This document shows positions 1 to 8,582 of a DNA stretch of 64,000 bases, piece by piece. The position numbers were made by a program, and so were the translations under genes. The stretch spans positions 62,001 through 126,000 of the forward strand of contig NZ_PKUU01000009.1 of assembly GCF_002899675.1 (NCBI RefSeq), in the 5' to 3' direction. Source of the stretch: Clostridium sp. chh4-2. Its GTDB lineage: Bacteria; Bacillota; Clostridia; Lachnospirales; Lachnospiraceae. The notes below the pieces were generated by a model that ran no database searches, was not told where the DNA came from, and saw nothing but the letters and a program-made list of their open reading frames with translations. Position 1 is the stretch's first letter. Every line of letters begins with the position of its first letter.

Positions 1-233
1 CGGACGGGCTGAATGCGACGGACCGGGCTGTGCGTCATGGGATGTTTTATATGGTTCTGATCTTTGTGGCGGAGTATATTTCGGGGTCCTGGCTCAGGGC
101 GAAAGGAATCTGCCCTTGGGATTATACGGGACGTCATACCAATATCCATGGGCTAATCCGATTGGATTTTGCGCCGCTGTGGTTTGGGACAGGTCTGCTG
201 TTTGAACGGATTACAAAGAGAAAAGGAGGTTAA
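1..233 (+). CDS. CmpB-type putative ABC transporter permease, C-terminal fragment
   Basis: The reading frame is open from the left window edge (codons from base 3) to a stop at 231-233, so only the last 77 residues are visible and the gene starts outside the window. The tail holds a membrane segment (YMVLIFVAEYISGSWL), then WDY, N, G, IRLDFAPLWF and a final LLFE. These match the C-terminal signature I know from the 'putative ABC-transporter type IV' (CmpB-like) membrane family of Firmicutes. An internal GTG at 30 can be read as a start, but the frame upstream is open and codes family-like sequence. Transport substrate unknown. Confidence 0.6.
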   Translation, partial: DGLNATDRAVRHGMFYMVLIFVAEYISGSWLRAKGICPWDYTGRHTNIHGLIRLDFAPLWFGTGLLFERITKRKGG

Positions 234-261
234 ATTCAGATTAACGTTAGCAGATAATGTA

Positions 262-546
262 TAACGATTCACTGCCCCAAGGGCCCCGGCGGTATGGCCA
301 GGCTCCGGCGGTTTCCATGGTTTTTCCCGTTCCGGTTTCGGGCATAAACGATTCTAAACGTGCAGTATTTTTCTAAAAACCAAGGGAAATATCCAAACTC
401 GTTACACTTAAACAGGTGGATATTTCCCTTGAACGAAAAATTCTGCGCGTTAAGAATCGCTAATGCCCTGCAAAGTCACGGGAAAGACCATGGAAACCGC
501 CGGAGCCTGGCCATACTGCCGGGGCCCTTGGGGCAGTGAATCGTTA
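262..546. repeat. Long imperfect palindromic element A (about 285 bp)
   Basis: TAACGATTCACTGCCCC at 262-278 is the exact reverse complement of 530-546. The match continues inward with few mismatches through 279-330 against 478-529 and then more loosely to AAGGGAAATATCCA (382-395) against TGGATATTTCCCTT (417-430), leaving a loop of about 21 nt. The whole intergenic space between the truncated first gene and plsC can therefore fold as one giant hairpin. No transposase is inside. The short open frame at 463-663 is a by-product of the repeat. It resembles a MITE or a large REP-like element. Confidence 0.85.
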
Positions 547-659
547 CGCCAACGTAAAATACGAAAACTCAGAGCGCCAGAATCGTTGACGAAAGAAGGA
601 TATCAGCATATAATCAAAGTGAATAAATGCTTAAAATTACACAGAAGGAAGAGAAGAAA

Positions 660-1397
660 ATGATAAGGTTTATATTGGTGGCGCTTACCGTAATTGTATT
701 TTTAATTCTCAGCATCCCGCTTCTCCTGTTTGAGGCGGTTGTTGGAAAGATAAGTCCGAAGAAAAGAGACGAACAGTGTCTCAGAATCGTACAGAGAGTA
801 TTCCGCTTTATCCTGGTGCTGGCCGGGGTTCGGATTACTGTTAAAGGATTAGATAATATACCAAAGGATAAGGCGGTTTTATATGTGGGAAATCACAGAA
901 GCTACTTTGATATTTTAACCGGATATGTGACGGTGCCGGGACTGACCGGTTTTGTGGCTAAGAAAGAGATGCTCCGCTATCCGCTGTTGTCGGATTGGAT
1001 GAATAATGTGAACTGCCTGTTTCTGGACAGAAAGAATATGAAAGAAGGGCTCAAAACCATTTTAACCGGAATTGAAAAGGTAAAGAGCGGAATTTCCATC
1101 TGGATTTTCCCGGAAGGAACCAGAAACAGGAATAAAGATGTGCGGGAAATGATGGAATTTAAAGAGGGAAGCCTTAAAATAGCAGAAAAGTCAGGCTGTC
1201 CGGTGATTCCGGTGGCATTGACCGGAACGGCAGAGATATTTGAAAACCATCTTCCATTTATCCGTCCTTCCAATGTTACCATTCAGTTTGGTGCTCCGAT
1301 CATGATAAAAGAATTGGAGCCGGAACAGAGAAAGAGGGCAGGAGCTTATACGAGAGGCGTAATTGAAGAAATGTTAGAAAAGGAACTGAACGCATGA
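660..1397 (+). CDS. plsC: 1-acyl-sn-glycerol-3-phosphate acyltransferase (PlsC family)
   Basis: Membrane-bound acyltransferase that would add the second acyl chain to lysophosphatidate in phospholipid synthesis. The 245-aa product starts with a hydrophobic anchor (residues 1-28), then has the acyltransferase block I NHRSYFD at 78-84 (the HX4D catalytic pair) and block III FPEGTRN at 150-156. Length and motif spacing are normal for bacterial PlsC. The ATG at 660 is preferred over an ATG at 627 because it follows a GGAAGAG ribosome binding site and begins directly with the membrane anchor. The stop overlaps the pheA start (ATGA), so the two genes are translationally coupled. Confidence 0.88.
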   Translation: MIRFILVALTVIVFLILSIPLLLFEAVVGKISPKKRDEQCLRIVQRVFRFILVLAGVRITVKGLDNIPKDKAVLYVGNHRSYFDILTGYVTVPGLTGFVAKKEMLRYPLLSDWMNNVNCLFLDRKNMKEGLKTILTGIEKVKSGISIWIFPEGTRNRNKDVREMMEFKEGSLKIAEKSGCPVIPVALTGTAEIFENHLPFIRPSNVTIQFGAPIMIKELEPEQRKRAGAYTRGVIEEMLEKELNA

Positions 1398-2530
1398 AAG
1401 AGTTGAATTTACAGGAGATAAGGGGCCAGTTAGACGTGATCGACGCCCAGATCATAGAATTGTTTGAAAAACGGATGCAGCTTTGTGCAGATGTGGCGGA
1501 ATTTAAGATTGAAACGGGCAAGGCCGTATTTGATAAAGAGAGGGAGCAGCAGAAGATAGCGGCGGTGACCGGTATGGCACACGGAGAATTTAATAAAAAG
1601 GCCGCCGAAGAGCTGTTTTCCCAGATTATGACTATCAGCAGAAGACTTCAGTATCAGCTGTTGGAACAGCACGGACAGTCGCTTGAGATGGGATTTTCCC
1701 AGGTGGAAAAACTTCCGTCAGAGGATATCCGCGTCGTATATCAGGGATTGGAAGGGGCTTACAGCCATGCGGCCACGCTTTCCTATTTTGGAGACGATGT
1801 GAATGCTTATCATGTCCCCATGTTTGAGGATGCCATGAAAGCGGTTCAGGACGGCGAAGCCGATTATGCGGTGATCCCCATTGAAAATTCATCCGCAGGC
1901 GCGGTGATCGACACCTATGACCTGATGATTAAATATGACAACACCATTGTAGCGGAGATTATGCTTCCGATCAATCATGCGCTTTTAGGCGTTCCGGGCG
2001 CCGGCATTGAGGATATTCAAACCGTTTATTCCCATCCCCAAAGCCTGATGCAGTGTTCCGAATATCTGAACGGCAACCGCCAATGGCGCCAGATCAGTAT
2101 GCCCAACAATGCGGTGGCGGCGAAAAAGGTGATCGACGACCAGGATAGGACCCAGGCTGCTGTTGCCAGCGTTATAGCCGGACAACTCTATGGGCTTCAA
2201 GTGCTGAAAGAATGCATCAATCACAATAAGAATAATACCACCAGATTCGTTGTTCTCTGTAAAAACAGGATTTTCCGTGAAGATTCCAAGAAAGTCAGTA
2301 TCTGTTTTGAACTGCCTCACCACAGCGGAACGCTTTACAATATGCTGGGCAATTTCATCTATAACGGCGTGAACATGGTGATGATAGAGTCCCGGCCGAT
2401 TATAGGCAAGAATTGGGAATACCGTTTCTTTGTGGATATCGAAGGGAAATTAAGCGATGCTTCCGTACAGAATTCGCTGAAAGGGATTTCAGAAGAGGCC
2501 AGCTATTTCAGAATTTTAGGCAATTATTAA
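1394..2530 (+). CDS. pheA: Bifunctional chorismate mutase/prephenate dehydratase (P-protein)
   Basis: Makes phenylpyruvate from chorismate for phenylalanine synthesis. The 378-aa product has an AroQ-type chorismate mutase domain at about 4-85 (LNLQEIRGQLDVIDAQII, KREQQKI-like helix), a prephenate dehydratase domain at about 113-285 (YQGLEGAYSHAA, VIPIENSSAGAV, TTRFVVL) and a C-terminal ACT domain with ESRP, the usual Phe feedback site. Order and size are those of the classical fused P-protein. It overlaps plsC by 4 bases and lies 18 bp before the next gene. No T-box or attenuator is visible upstream, so control is probably by allosteric feedback. Confidence 0.93.
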   Translation: MKELNLQEIRGQLDVIDAQIIELFEKRMQLCADVAEFKIETGKAVFDKEREQQKIAAVTGMAHGEFNKKAAEELFSQIMTISRRLQYQLLEQHGQSLEMGFSQVEKLPSEDIRVVYQGLEGAYSHAATLSYFGDDVNAYHVPMFEDAMKAVQDGEADYAVIPIENSSAGAVIDTYDLMIKYDNTIVAEIMLPINHALLGVPGAGIEDIQTVYSHPQSLMQCSEYLNGNRQWRQISMPNNAVAAKKVIDDQDRTQAAVASVIAGQLYGLQVLKECINHNKNNTTRFVVLCKNRIFREDSKKVSICFELPHHSGTLYNMLGNFIYNGVNMVMIESRPIIGKNWEYRFFVDIEGKLSDASVQNSLKGISEEASYFRILGNY

Positions 2531-2548
2531 GGATAAAGGGCAGGAATT

Positions 2549-3817
2549 ATGAAAACAAAACAATTGGTTATTTATCGCAATTTTAAACATCAGCAGCTGT
2601 TTGACGACATGGCGGCGCTTTTGGCAGGAGAACCGGCGCAGAATGATTCGTTTGTATGCGCAAACCAGCTGATCGAACTGGCATCTACATATGGATTTGA
2701 AGGCAATCTTTGGCACTGCTTTCTGGCTTTCTGTATGGCAAATCACGAAAACGCCTACAGCACGGCCTGTGAGATCGTGGGCGAGGTCCAGGGCAGTTTA
2801 AATGACCTGGCAATGCAGGATTTTAAGATATTAAAACAGCTGTTTGATTATGAAATCCGCAGTCTCGACCGGGAAGGAACCGGAATCTGGAACAGCATGT
2901 CCTCTTACCGTGCGGCCAATGGAAACAGCAAGGTTTTCAACAAGAGAATCCGCGACCGGATCGTTAAGCTGGCCGTTTCTCTGGAGGAAGCGGAAGACGA
3001 GGACGTGTTCAAACAGGTGGTGACGGAATTTTACCGGGAGTTCGGCGTCGGCAAGTTTGGCCTCAACAAGGCGTTTCGGCTGGAAGAAAACCTGAAAGAC
3101 GTGAATATCGAACCTATCACCAACGTGGAACATGTCTACCTGAAAGATATTATCGGATACGAGCTTCAGAAGAAAAAGCTGATTGAGAATACGGAAGCAT
3201 TTATTAAGGGGAAAGCGGCTAATAATGCTTTGCTTTACGGAGACGCCGGAACAGGTAAATCTTCCTGCATCAAGGCCATTCTCAATGAATATTATGACCA
3301 GGGACTGCGCATCATTGAAGTGTATAAGCACCAGTTCCGCATGCTTTCCGATGTGTTGGAGCAGGTGAAGGACAGAAACTATAAATTTATCGTCTATATG
3401 GATGATTTATCATTTGAGGACTGCGAATCGGAATATAAGTATTTGAAGGCGATAATTGAGGGAGGATTGGGCAGAAAACCTAAGAATGTGCTGATCTATG
3501 CCACGTCCAACCGCCGCCATCTGATCCGCGAAAAGTTCAGCGACAAGAGAGAACTCCAGGATGAACTTCATGAAAATGATACGGTTCAGGAGAAACTGTC
3601 CCTGGCCGCCAGATTCGGCGTCAGCATCTATTTCGGCGCGCCGGATAAAAAACAGTTCCAGCATATCGTAAAGACCCTGGCTGAAAAATACAACGTGGTG
3701 ATGCCTGAGGAAGATCTTCTGTTAGAAGCGAACCGCTGGGAGCTGAGCCATGGAGGATTGTCGGGAAGAACCGCGAATCAGTTTATCACCCATCTTTTAG
3801 GCAAGATGGACCTGTGA
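2549..3817 (+). CDS. DUF815-family AAA ATPase
   Basis: A 422-aa soluble protein. An all-helical N-terminal region (1-200) precedes a P-loop domain with Walker A GDAGTGKS at 231-238, a Walker B-like IVYMDDLSFE near 275 and a sensor-like YATSNRRHL near 318. This matches the DUF815 family of AAA-type ATPases, common in Clostridia and of unproven function. It is 18 bp downstream of pheA on the same strand, with RBS GGGCAGG before the ATG. It has no known link to aromatic synthesis. Confidence 0.75.
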   Translation: MKTKQLVIYRNFKHQQLFDDMAALLAGEPAQNDSFVCANQLIELASTYGFEGNLWHCFLAFCMANHENAYSTACEIVGEVQGSLNDLAMQDFKILKQLFDYEIRSLDREGTGIWNSMSSYRAANGNSKVFNKRIRDRIVKLAVSLEEAEDEDVFKQVVTEFYREFGVGKFGLNKAFRLEENLKDVNIEPITNVEHVYLKDIIGYELQKKKLIENTEAFIKGKAANNALLYGDAGTGKSSCIKAILNEYYDQGLRIIEVYKHQFRMLSDVLEQVKDRNYKFIVYMDDLSFEDCESEYKYLKAIIEGGLGRKPKNVLIYATSNRRHLIREKFSDKRELQDELHENDTVQEKLSLAARFGVSIYFGAPDKKQFQHIVKTLAEKYNVVMPEEDLLLEANRWELSHGGLSGRTANQFITHLLGKMDL

Positions 3818-3829
3818 TTTTATTAGGAT

Positions 3830-3883
3830 TTTACATGGATTTTACATACATTTAATGAAACATATTTGCTAATCTGTTATGAT
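3830..3883 (+). promoter_or_regulatory. Pho-box-like repeats and promoter for the polyphosphate operon
   Basis: TTTACA occurs at 3830-3835 and again at 3841-3846, exactly 11 bp apart, followed by TTTAAT at 3851-3856. A possible -10 TATGAT lies at 3878-3883. Direct TT(A/C/T)ACA-type repeats with an 11-bp period are the known binding pattern of PhoP/PhoB-type regulators in Gram-positives. There is no good -35 hexamer at the right distance, which suits an activated promoter. Binding is inferred, not shown. Confidence 0.45.
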
Positions 3884-3931
3884 GTAGGGCAATACGGTTG
3901 TTAATTTCCGGATACCAGGAGGAGGATTACT

Positions 3932-5452
3932 ATGGCAGCGCACATGTTTGCAGCAATTGATGTGGGTTCATTTGAATTGGAACTGGGCATCTATGAGATC
4001 ACTACGAAAAATGGAATACGGGAGGTAGATCATCTCCGCCATGTAATTGCCCTGGGTAAGGATACTTATAATACGGGGAAAATCAGCTATGAACTGGCGG
4101 ATGAGACCTGTGCGGTGCTGGAGGATTTCGTCGGCGTCATGAAGGCATACGGAGTTACCGAGTACCGCGCCTATGCCACCAGCGCCATGAGAGAGGCCAA
4201 AAACAACCAGATCGTGCTGGATCAGATCCGTGTCCGCACGGGCATTGAGGTGAAGATTATCAGCAACTCGGAGCAGCGGTTTATCAGCTATAAAGCCATC
4301 GCCTCCAAGGCGGCTGAGTTTGATAAAACGATTCAGAAGGGCACCGCGATTGTGGACGTGGGATTCGGAAGCATGCAGATATCCCTGTTCGATAAAGAGG
4401 CTCTCGTGTCCACTCAGAACCTGATGCTGGGCGTTTTAAGAATCAGGGAATTATTTTCCACAATACCGGCCGAGGCGGCGGTTCATCAGAAGCTGATCGA
4501 GGAATTGGTGGATAACGAGCTGTTCACATTCCGCAAGATGTATTTAAAGGAGCGGGATATTAAAAATATCATTGGCATCGGTGAGAGCGTCCTCTATCTG
4601 GCAAAAAGGAGCGACGGCGAAAAGCCTGCAACCCGGATCAGCGCAGAACAATTCCAGAAGTTTTATGACCGGTTAATCGGCCTGTCCATCGATCAAGTGG
4701 AGGAGCGTTTCGGCGTAAATGAAGAATATGCGGCTCTTTTGCTGCCCAGCGCCATTATCTTTAAACGGATATTGGAGATCACGGGGGCGGAGATGTTCTG
4801 GGTTCCCGGAATCCGCCTGTGCGACGGAATCGTGGCGGAATACGCCGATGAAAAGAAGCTGGTTAAGTTATCCCACAATTTTGAAGAGGATATTCTGGTG
4901 GCGTCCCGCAACATGTCCAAGCGGTACAAATGCCACACCAGCCATATCCAGATCATCGAAAAATATGTGCTGGATATTTTCGATACGACAAAACGGTTTC
5001 ACGGACTGGGACAGAGGGAGCGTCTGCTTTTGAGAATTGCAACCATACTTCATGACTGCGGCAAGTTTATCAGCATGAAAAATCCCAGCCAGTGCGCATA
5101 TTATATCATCATGGCCACGGAGATCATCGGATTATCCCATTCGGAGAGGACCATTATCGCCAATGTGGTCCGCTATAACGTGGAAGAATTCGGATACAAC
5201 CAGATCCGGTCAGGAGAAACCATTTTGATCGGAAAGCTGACCGCTATGCTCCGTTTAGCCAACGCTTTGGACAGGAGCCATAATCTGAAGCTTTCAGACT
5301 GCCGGATGGCGGTGAAAGGCGGCCAGCTGGTGATCACCACGGACAACAGCGAGGATATTACGCTGGAAGCCACATCATTTCTCCAAAAAGCGGATTTCTT
5401 TGAGGAAATTATGGGCATCCGTCCGGTGCTGAAACAGAAAAGGAGGGTATAG
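3932..5452 (+). CDS. ppx: Ppx/GppA-type phosphatase with C-terminal HD domain
   Basis: Exopolyphosphatase or guanosine pentaphosphatase family enzyme of 506 aa. The N-terminal actin-like fold shows the phosphate-1 loop AAIDVGSFELELGIYEI near residue 6 and the second loop AIVDVGFGSMQISLF near 145. A C-terminal HD domain carries HDCGKF around residue 374. The canonical family reads DxGSNS in the first loop; here it is DVGSFE, so substrate handling may differ. It is 4 bp before ppk1, giving a polyphosphate synthesis and breakdown pair. RBS AGGAGGAGG precedes the ATG. Confidence 0.85.
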   Translation: MAAHMFAAIDVGSFELELGIYEITTKNGIREVDHLRHVIALGKDTYNTGKISYELADETCAVLEDFVGVMKAYGVTEYRAYATSAMREAKNNQIVLDQIRVRTGIEVKIISNSEQRFISYKAIASKAAEFDKTIQKGTAIVDVGFGSMQISLFDKEALVSTQNLMLGVLRIRELFSTIPAEAAVHQKLIEELVDNELFTFRKMYLKERDIKNIIGIGESVLYLAKRSDGEKPATRISAEQFQKFYDRLIGLSIDQVEERFGVNEEYAALLLPSAIIFKRILEITGAEMFWVPGIRLCDGIVAEYADEKKLVKLSHNFEEDILVASRNMSKRYKCHTSHIQIIEKYVLDIFDTTKRFHGLGQRERLLLRIATILHDCGKFISMKNPSQCAYYIIMATEIIGLSHSERTIIANVVRYNVEEFGYNQIRSGETILIGKLTAMLRLANALDRSHNLKLSDCRMAVKGGQLVITTDNSEDITLEATSFLQKADFFEEIMGIRPVLKQKRRV

Positions 5453-5455
5453 ACC

Positions 5456-7591
5456 ATGGCTGAAACAGATGCTAGATTTTTAAAACCTGAGAATTATGTA
5501 AACCGCGAGCTGAGCTGGCTGGAATTCAACTACCGGGTATTGAGCGAGGCCAGAGATAAAAGCCTGCCGCTGTTTGAGCGCCTGAAATTCCTGAGCATTA
5601 CGGCATCCAACCTGGATGAATTTTTTATGGTGCGCGTGGCATCTTTAAAAGACATGGTGCATGCCAAATATGAAAAGCCGGATATCGCAGGGTTAAAACC
5701 GGCGGAACAGCTGGAAAAGATCAGCGAAAAAACGCACGAACTGGTAGGCGTTCAGTATTCCACCTATAACCGATCCCTTTTACCGGCTTTAAAACAGAAC
5801 GGACTTCATCTGGTTACCAGTCACGAAGACCTGGATGAGCAGCAGGCCGCCTGGGTTGACCAGTATTTTAAAGAAAATGTATATCCGGTGGTAACGCCGA
5901 TGGCGGTGGATTCGTCCCGCCCGTTCCCGCTTATTTATAATAAATCCCTGAATATAGCCGCTTTGGTGCAGAAGAAAAGCGGCAAGGGAGAACTGGAATT
6001 TGCCATGGTGCAGGTGCCCAGCGTGCTCCCGAGAATTGTGGAGATTCTGACAGGCGAAGGGCGCACCATCATTCTCCTGGAGGAGATCATTGAACGGAAC
6101 ATCAAGTCCCTGTTCTTAAACTATGATATAGTCTGCGCCCACCCATTCCGAATCATGAGAAATGCGGATTTGACCATTGACGAAGAGGAAGCGGAAGATC
6201 TTCTTCAGGAGATTGAAAAACAGCTGAAAAAGCGTCAGTGGGGCGAAGCGATCCGTCTGGAAGTGGAAGAAAAGGTGGATAAACGCCTGTTAAAGATCCT
6301 CAGAAAAGAGCTGGCTCTGTCGGCTGCCGATATCTTTGAGATCAACGGTCCTTTAGACCTTACATTTTTGATGAAGCTTTATGGATTAAAAGGGTTTGAT
6401 CATTTAAAAACGCCCACATATACGCCTCAGCTGGTACCTGCTTTGATGAATGAGGACGATATTTTTACCAATATAAGAAAAGGGGATATTCTCCTTCACC
6501 ATCCATATGAGACGTTCACTCCGGTGGTGGAATTCATTCAAACAGCGGCCCAGGACCCGGATGTACTGGCAATTAAACAGACATTATACCGGGTCAGCGG
6601 CAATTCTCCGATCATAGCTGCCCTGGCCCAGGCGGCGGACAACGGAAAACAGGTGTCCGTGCTGGTAGAGCTAAAAGCCCGTTTTGACGAAGAAAATAAC
6701 ATCATCTGGGCAAAGAAGCTGGAAAAAGCGGGCTGCCATGTAATCTATGGCCTGCTGGGCTTAAAAACCCACAGCAAGATCACTCTGATCGTGAGACGTG
6801 AGGAAGACGGCATCCGCCGTTATGTTCATCTGGGAACCGGAAACTACAATGATTCCACCGCAAAACTGTACACGGACTGCGGTATTCTGACCTGCCATCC
6901 CCAGATCGGTGAGGACGCCACTGCGGTATTTAACATGCTTTCCGGATATTCCGAACCGCTCAGCTGGAACCGTTTGTGCGTGGCGCCCATCTGGCTCCGC
7001 AAACGCTTCATGCGCATGATCCGCCGCGAAGCGGACAATGCCCGGAATAAGAAACCGGCCCGCATCATCGTCAAAGTCAATTCCTTATGCGACAAAGACA
7101 TTATTGCGGCCCTTTACGAGGCGTCCTGCGCAGGGGTGCAGATCGATATGATCATCCGGGGTATCTGCTGTCTGAAGGCAGGAGTTCCCGGCCTCAGCGA
7201 GAACATCCATGTCCGTTCCATCGTAGGCAATTTCCTGGAGCACAGCCGCATCTTCTACTTTGAAAATGACGGTTCCCCGGAACTCTATATGGGCAGCGCC
7301 GACTGGATGCCCCGCAACCTGGACCGCCGTGTGGAGATCACCTTCCCGATCATGGACGAAAAGCTGAAAGAGGAAGTTTATCATATTCTGGACGTCCAGC
7401 TGAAAGACAACGTAAAAGCCCACCTTTTAAAGCCCGACGGCACCTACGAAAAAGTAGACAAACGCGGCAAAGAATTAATCTGCGCCCAGGATACCTTCTG
7501 CCAGGAAGCCATCCAAGCCGTCAAAGCAGAAAGAGTAAAAGCCGAACCTATTAACAAACGTGTCTTTCACCCGATAGAGAGTCATACCTAA
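5456..7591 (+). CDS. ppk1: Polyphosphate kinase 1
   Basis: Reversible transfer of the ATP gamma phosphate onto polyphosphate. The 711-aa product has the N-terminal helical domain (NRELSWLEFNYRVL at about 14), the PHP-like middle domain and two phospholipase-D-like catalytic domains. The two catalytic histidines are in LKTHSK (about residue 439) and YVHLGTGNYN (about 458), 19 residues apart as in E. coli PPK1 (H435/H454). Length and motif order are normal. It follows ppx by 3 bp and is closed by a strong terminator, so ppx-ppk1 is a two-gene operon. Confidence 0.95.
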   Translation: MAETDARFLKPENYVNRELSWLEFNYRVLSEARDKSLPLFERLKFLSITASNLDEFFMVRVASLKDMVHAKYEKPDIAGLKPAEQLEKISEKTHELVGVQYSTYNRSLLPALKQNGLHLVTSHEDLDEQQAAWVDQYFKENVYPVVTPMAVDSSRPFPLIYNKSLNIAALVQKKSGKGELEFAMVQVPSVLPRIVEILTGEGRTIILLEEIIERNIKSLFLNYDIVCAHPFRIMRNADLTIDEEEAEDLLQEIEKQLKKRQWGEAIRLEVEEKVDKRLLKILRKELALSAADIFEINGPLDLTFLMKLYGLKGFDHLKTPTYTPQLVPALMNEDDIFTNIRKGDILLHHPYETFTPVVEFIQTAAQDPDVLAIKQTLYRVSGNSPIIAALAQAADNGKQVSVLVELKARFDEENNIIWAKKLEKAGCHVIYGLLGLKTHSKITLIVRREEDGIRRYVHLGTGNYNDSTAKLYTDCGILTCHPQIGEDATAVFNMLSGYSEPLSWNRLCVAPIWLRKRFMRMIRREADNARNKKPARIIVKVNSLCDKDIIAALYEASCAGVQIDMIIRGICCLKAGVPGLSENIHVRSIVGNFLEHSRIFYFENDGSPELYMGSADWMPRNLDRRVEITFPIMDEKLKEEVYHILDVQLKDNVKAHLLKPDGTYEKVDKRGKELICAQDTFCQEAIQAVKAERVKAEPINKRVFHPIESHT

Positions 7592-7640
7592 TATTCGAAG
7601 TTTGATTAATATTTAAAATAATACGGATAATTCCCACTCT

Positions 7641-7704
7641 AAGCCCGGGGCGTTAAAAACGGCAGATGCAGCAGCAGCTTCCGTTTTTCATGCCCCGGCT
7701 TTTT
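7641..7704 (+). terminator. Intrinsic terminator after ppk1
   Basis: AAGCCCGGGGC pairs with GCCCCGGCTT, an inner AAACGG pairs with CCGTTT, and a T run follows (7700-7704). Strong GC stem plus U tract. Confidence 0.85.
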
Positions 7705-7754
7705 GTCTCCGTCAAACATCCCGAACCACAAATTTGTCCATATTTCTTCGCATT

Positions 7755-7783
7755 TTGACAGAAATTCCCTAGGTCTTTGTAAT
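7755..7783 (+). promoter_or_regulatory. Sigma-A-type promoter for the two-component/ABC operon
   Basis: TTGACA at 7755-7760 and TGTAAT at 7778-7783 with a 17-bp spacer. It lies about 95 bp before the response regulator start, between the ppk1 terminator and the gene. A second -10-like TATACT occurs near 7802. Confidence 0.55.
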
Positions 7784-7877
7784 AAAAAAGTAAGGCAAAA
7801 CGTATACTCTTGTGGTACACTATAGTGGAGAATGCTACAACCAGTCTGCGCTGCAGGCTGACAAAGGAGGAAAGGCT

Positions 7878-8582
7878 ATGTCACAGATTAATATTCTGGT
7901 GGTAGACGATGAAAAAGAGATTGCCGAATTAGTTGAAATTTATCTGGTTAGTGATGGTTATAAAGTATTTAAAGCTGAGAACGCCCAACAGGGGCTGTCC
8001 ATATTAGCGCATGAGGAGATTCACCTGGTGCTTCTTGATATTATGATGCCGGGAATGGATGGACTTGAGATGTGCAAGAAGATCAGGGAAACAAACAACA
8101 TCCCGATTATCATGCTGAGCGCCCGTTCAACTGATTTAGATAAGATCTTAGGTCTTGGAACCGGTGCGGACGACTATGTGGTAAAACCGTTCAATCCTCT
8201 GGAATTGACGGCCCGGGTGAAATCACAGCTGAGACGCTACACTCAGTTAAATCCCAACAGCGCGGCCCATGAGAACGCGAAGAATGAGATCATTATAAAA
8301 GGACTTGTGATCAATAAAGATAACCATAAGGTTCTTGTGGATGACGAGGAGATTAAACTGACTCCTATTGAATTTGACATATTATATCTGCTGGCATCCA
8401 ATCCGGGCAAGGTGTTCAGCACCGATGAGATCTTTGAGAAAGTCTGGAATGAGAAAGTATATGAAGCCAATAATACGGTTATGGTACATATCCGCCGTCT
8501 TCGCGGTAAGATGAAAGAAGACAGCAGACAGAGTAAGATCATCACTACCGTGTGGGGGGTAGGATACAAAATTGAAAAATAA
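7878..8582 (+). CDS. OmpR/VanR-type response regulator
   Basis: A 234-aa DNA-binding regulator. The receiver domain has the acidic pair DDE at 10-12, phospho-acceptor D54 in LLDIMMPG and K103 in VVKPFNP. The C-terminal winged helix (about 135-232) ends in the usual TVWGVGYKIE. The ATG at 7878 is chosen because AAAGGAGG sits 8 bp upstream; an upstream GTG in the same frame has no such site. It overlaps the kinase gene by 11 bp. Its targets are unknown; the downstream ABC genes, with no terminator between, are the obvious candidates. Confidence 0.92.
   Translation: MSQINILVVDDEKEIAELVEIYLVSDGYKVFKAENAQQGLSILAHEEIHLVLLDIMMPGMDGLEMCKKIRETNNIPIIMLSARSTDLDKILGLGTGADDYVVKPFNPLELTARVKSQLRRYTQLNPNSAAHENAKNEIIIKGLVINKDNHKVLVDDEEIKLTPIEFDILYLLASNPGKVFSTDEIFEKVWNEKVYEANNTVMVHIRRLRGKMKEDSRQSKIITTVWGVGYKIEK

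Noticed and set aside
463..663. Short open frame in the gap before plsC
   Set aside because: It lies mostly in the right arm of palindrome A, has no ribosome binding site and its product shows no protein-like pattern.
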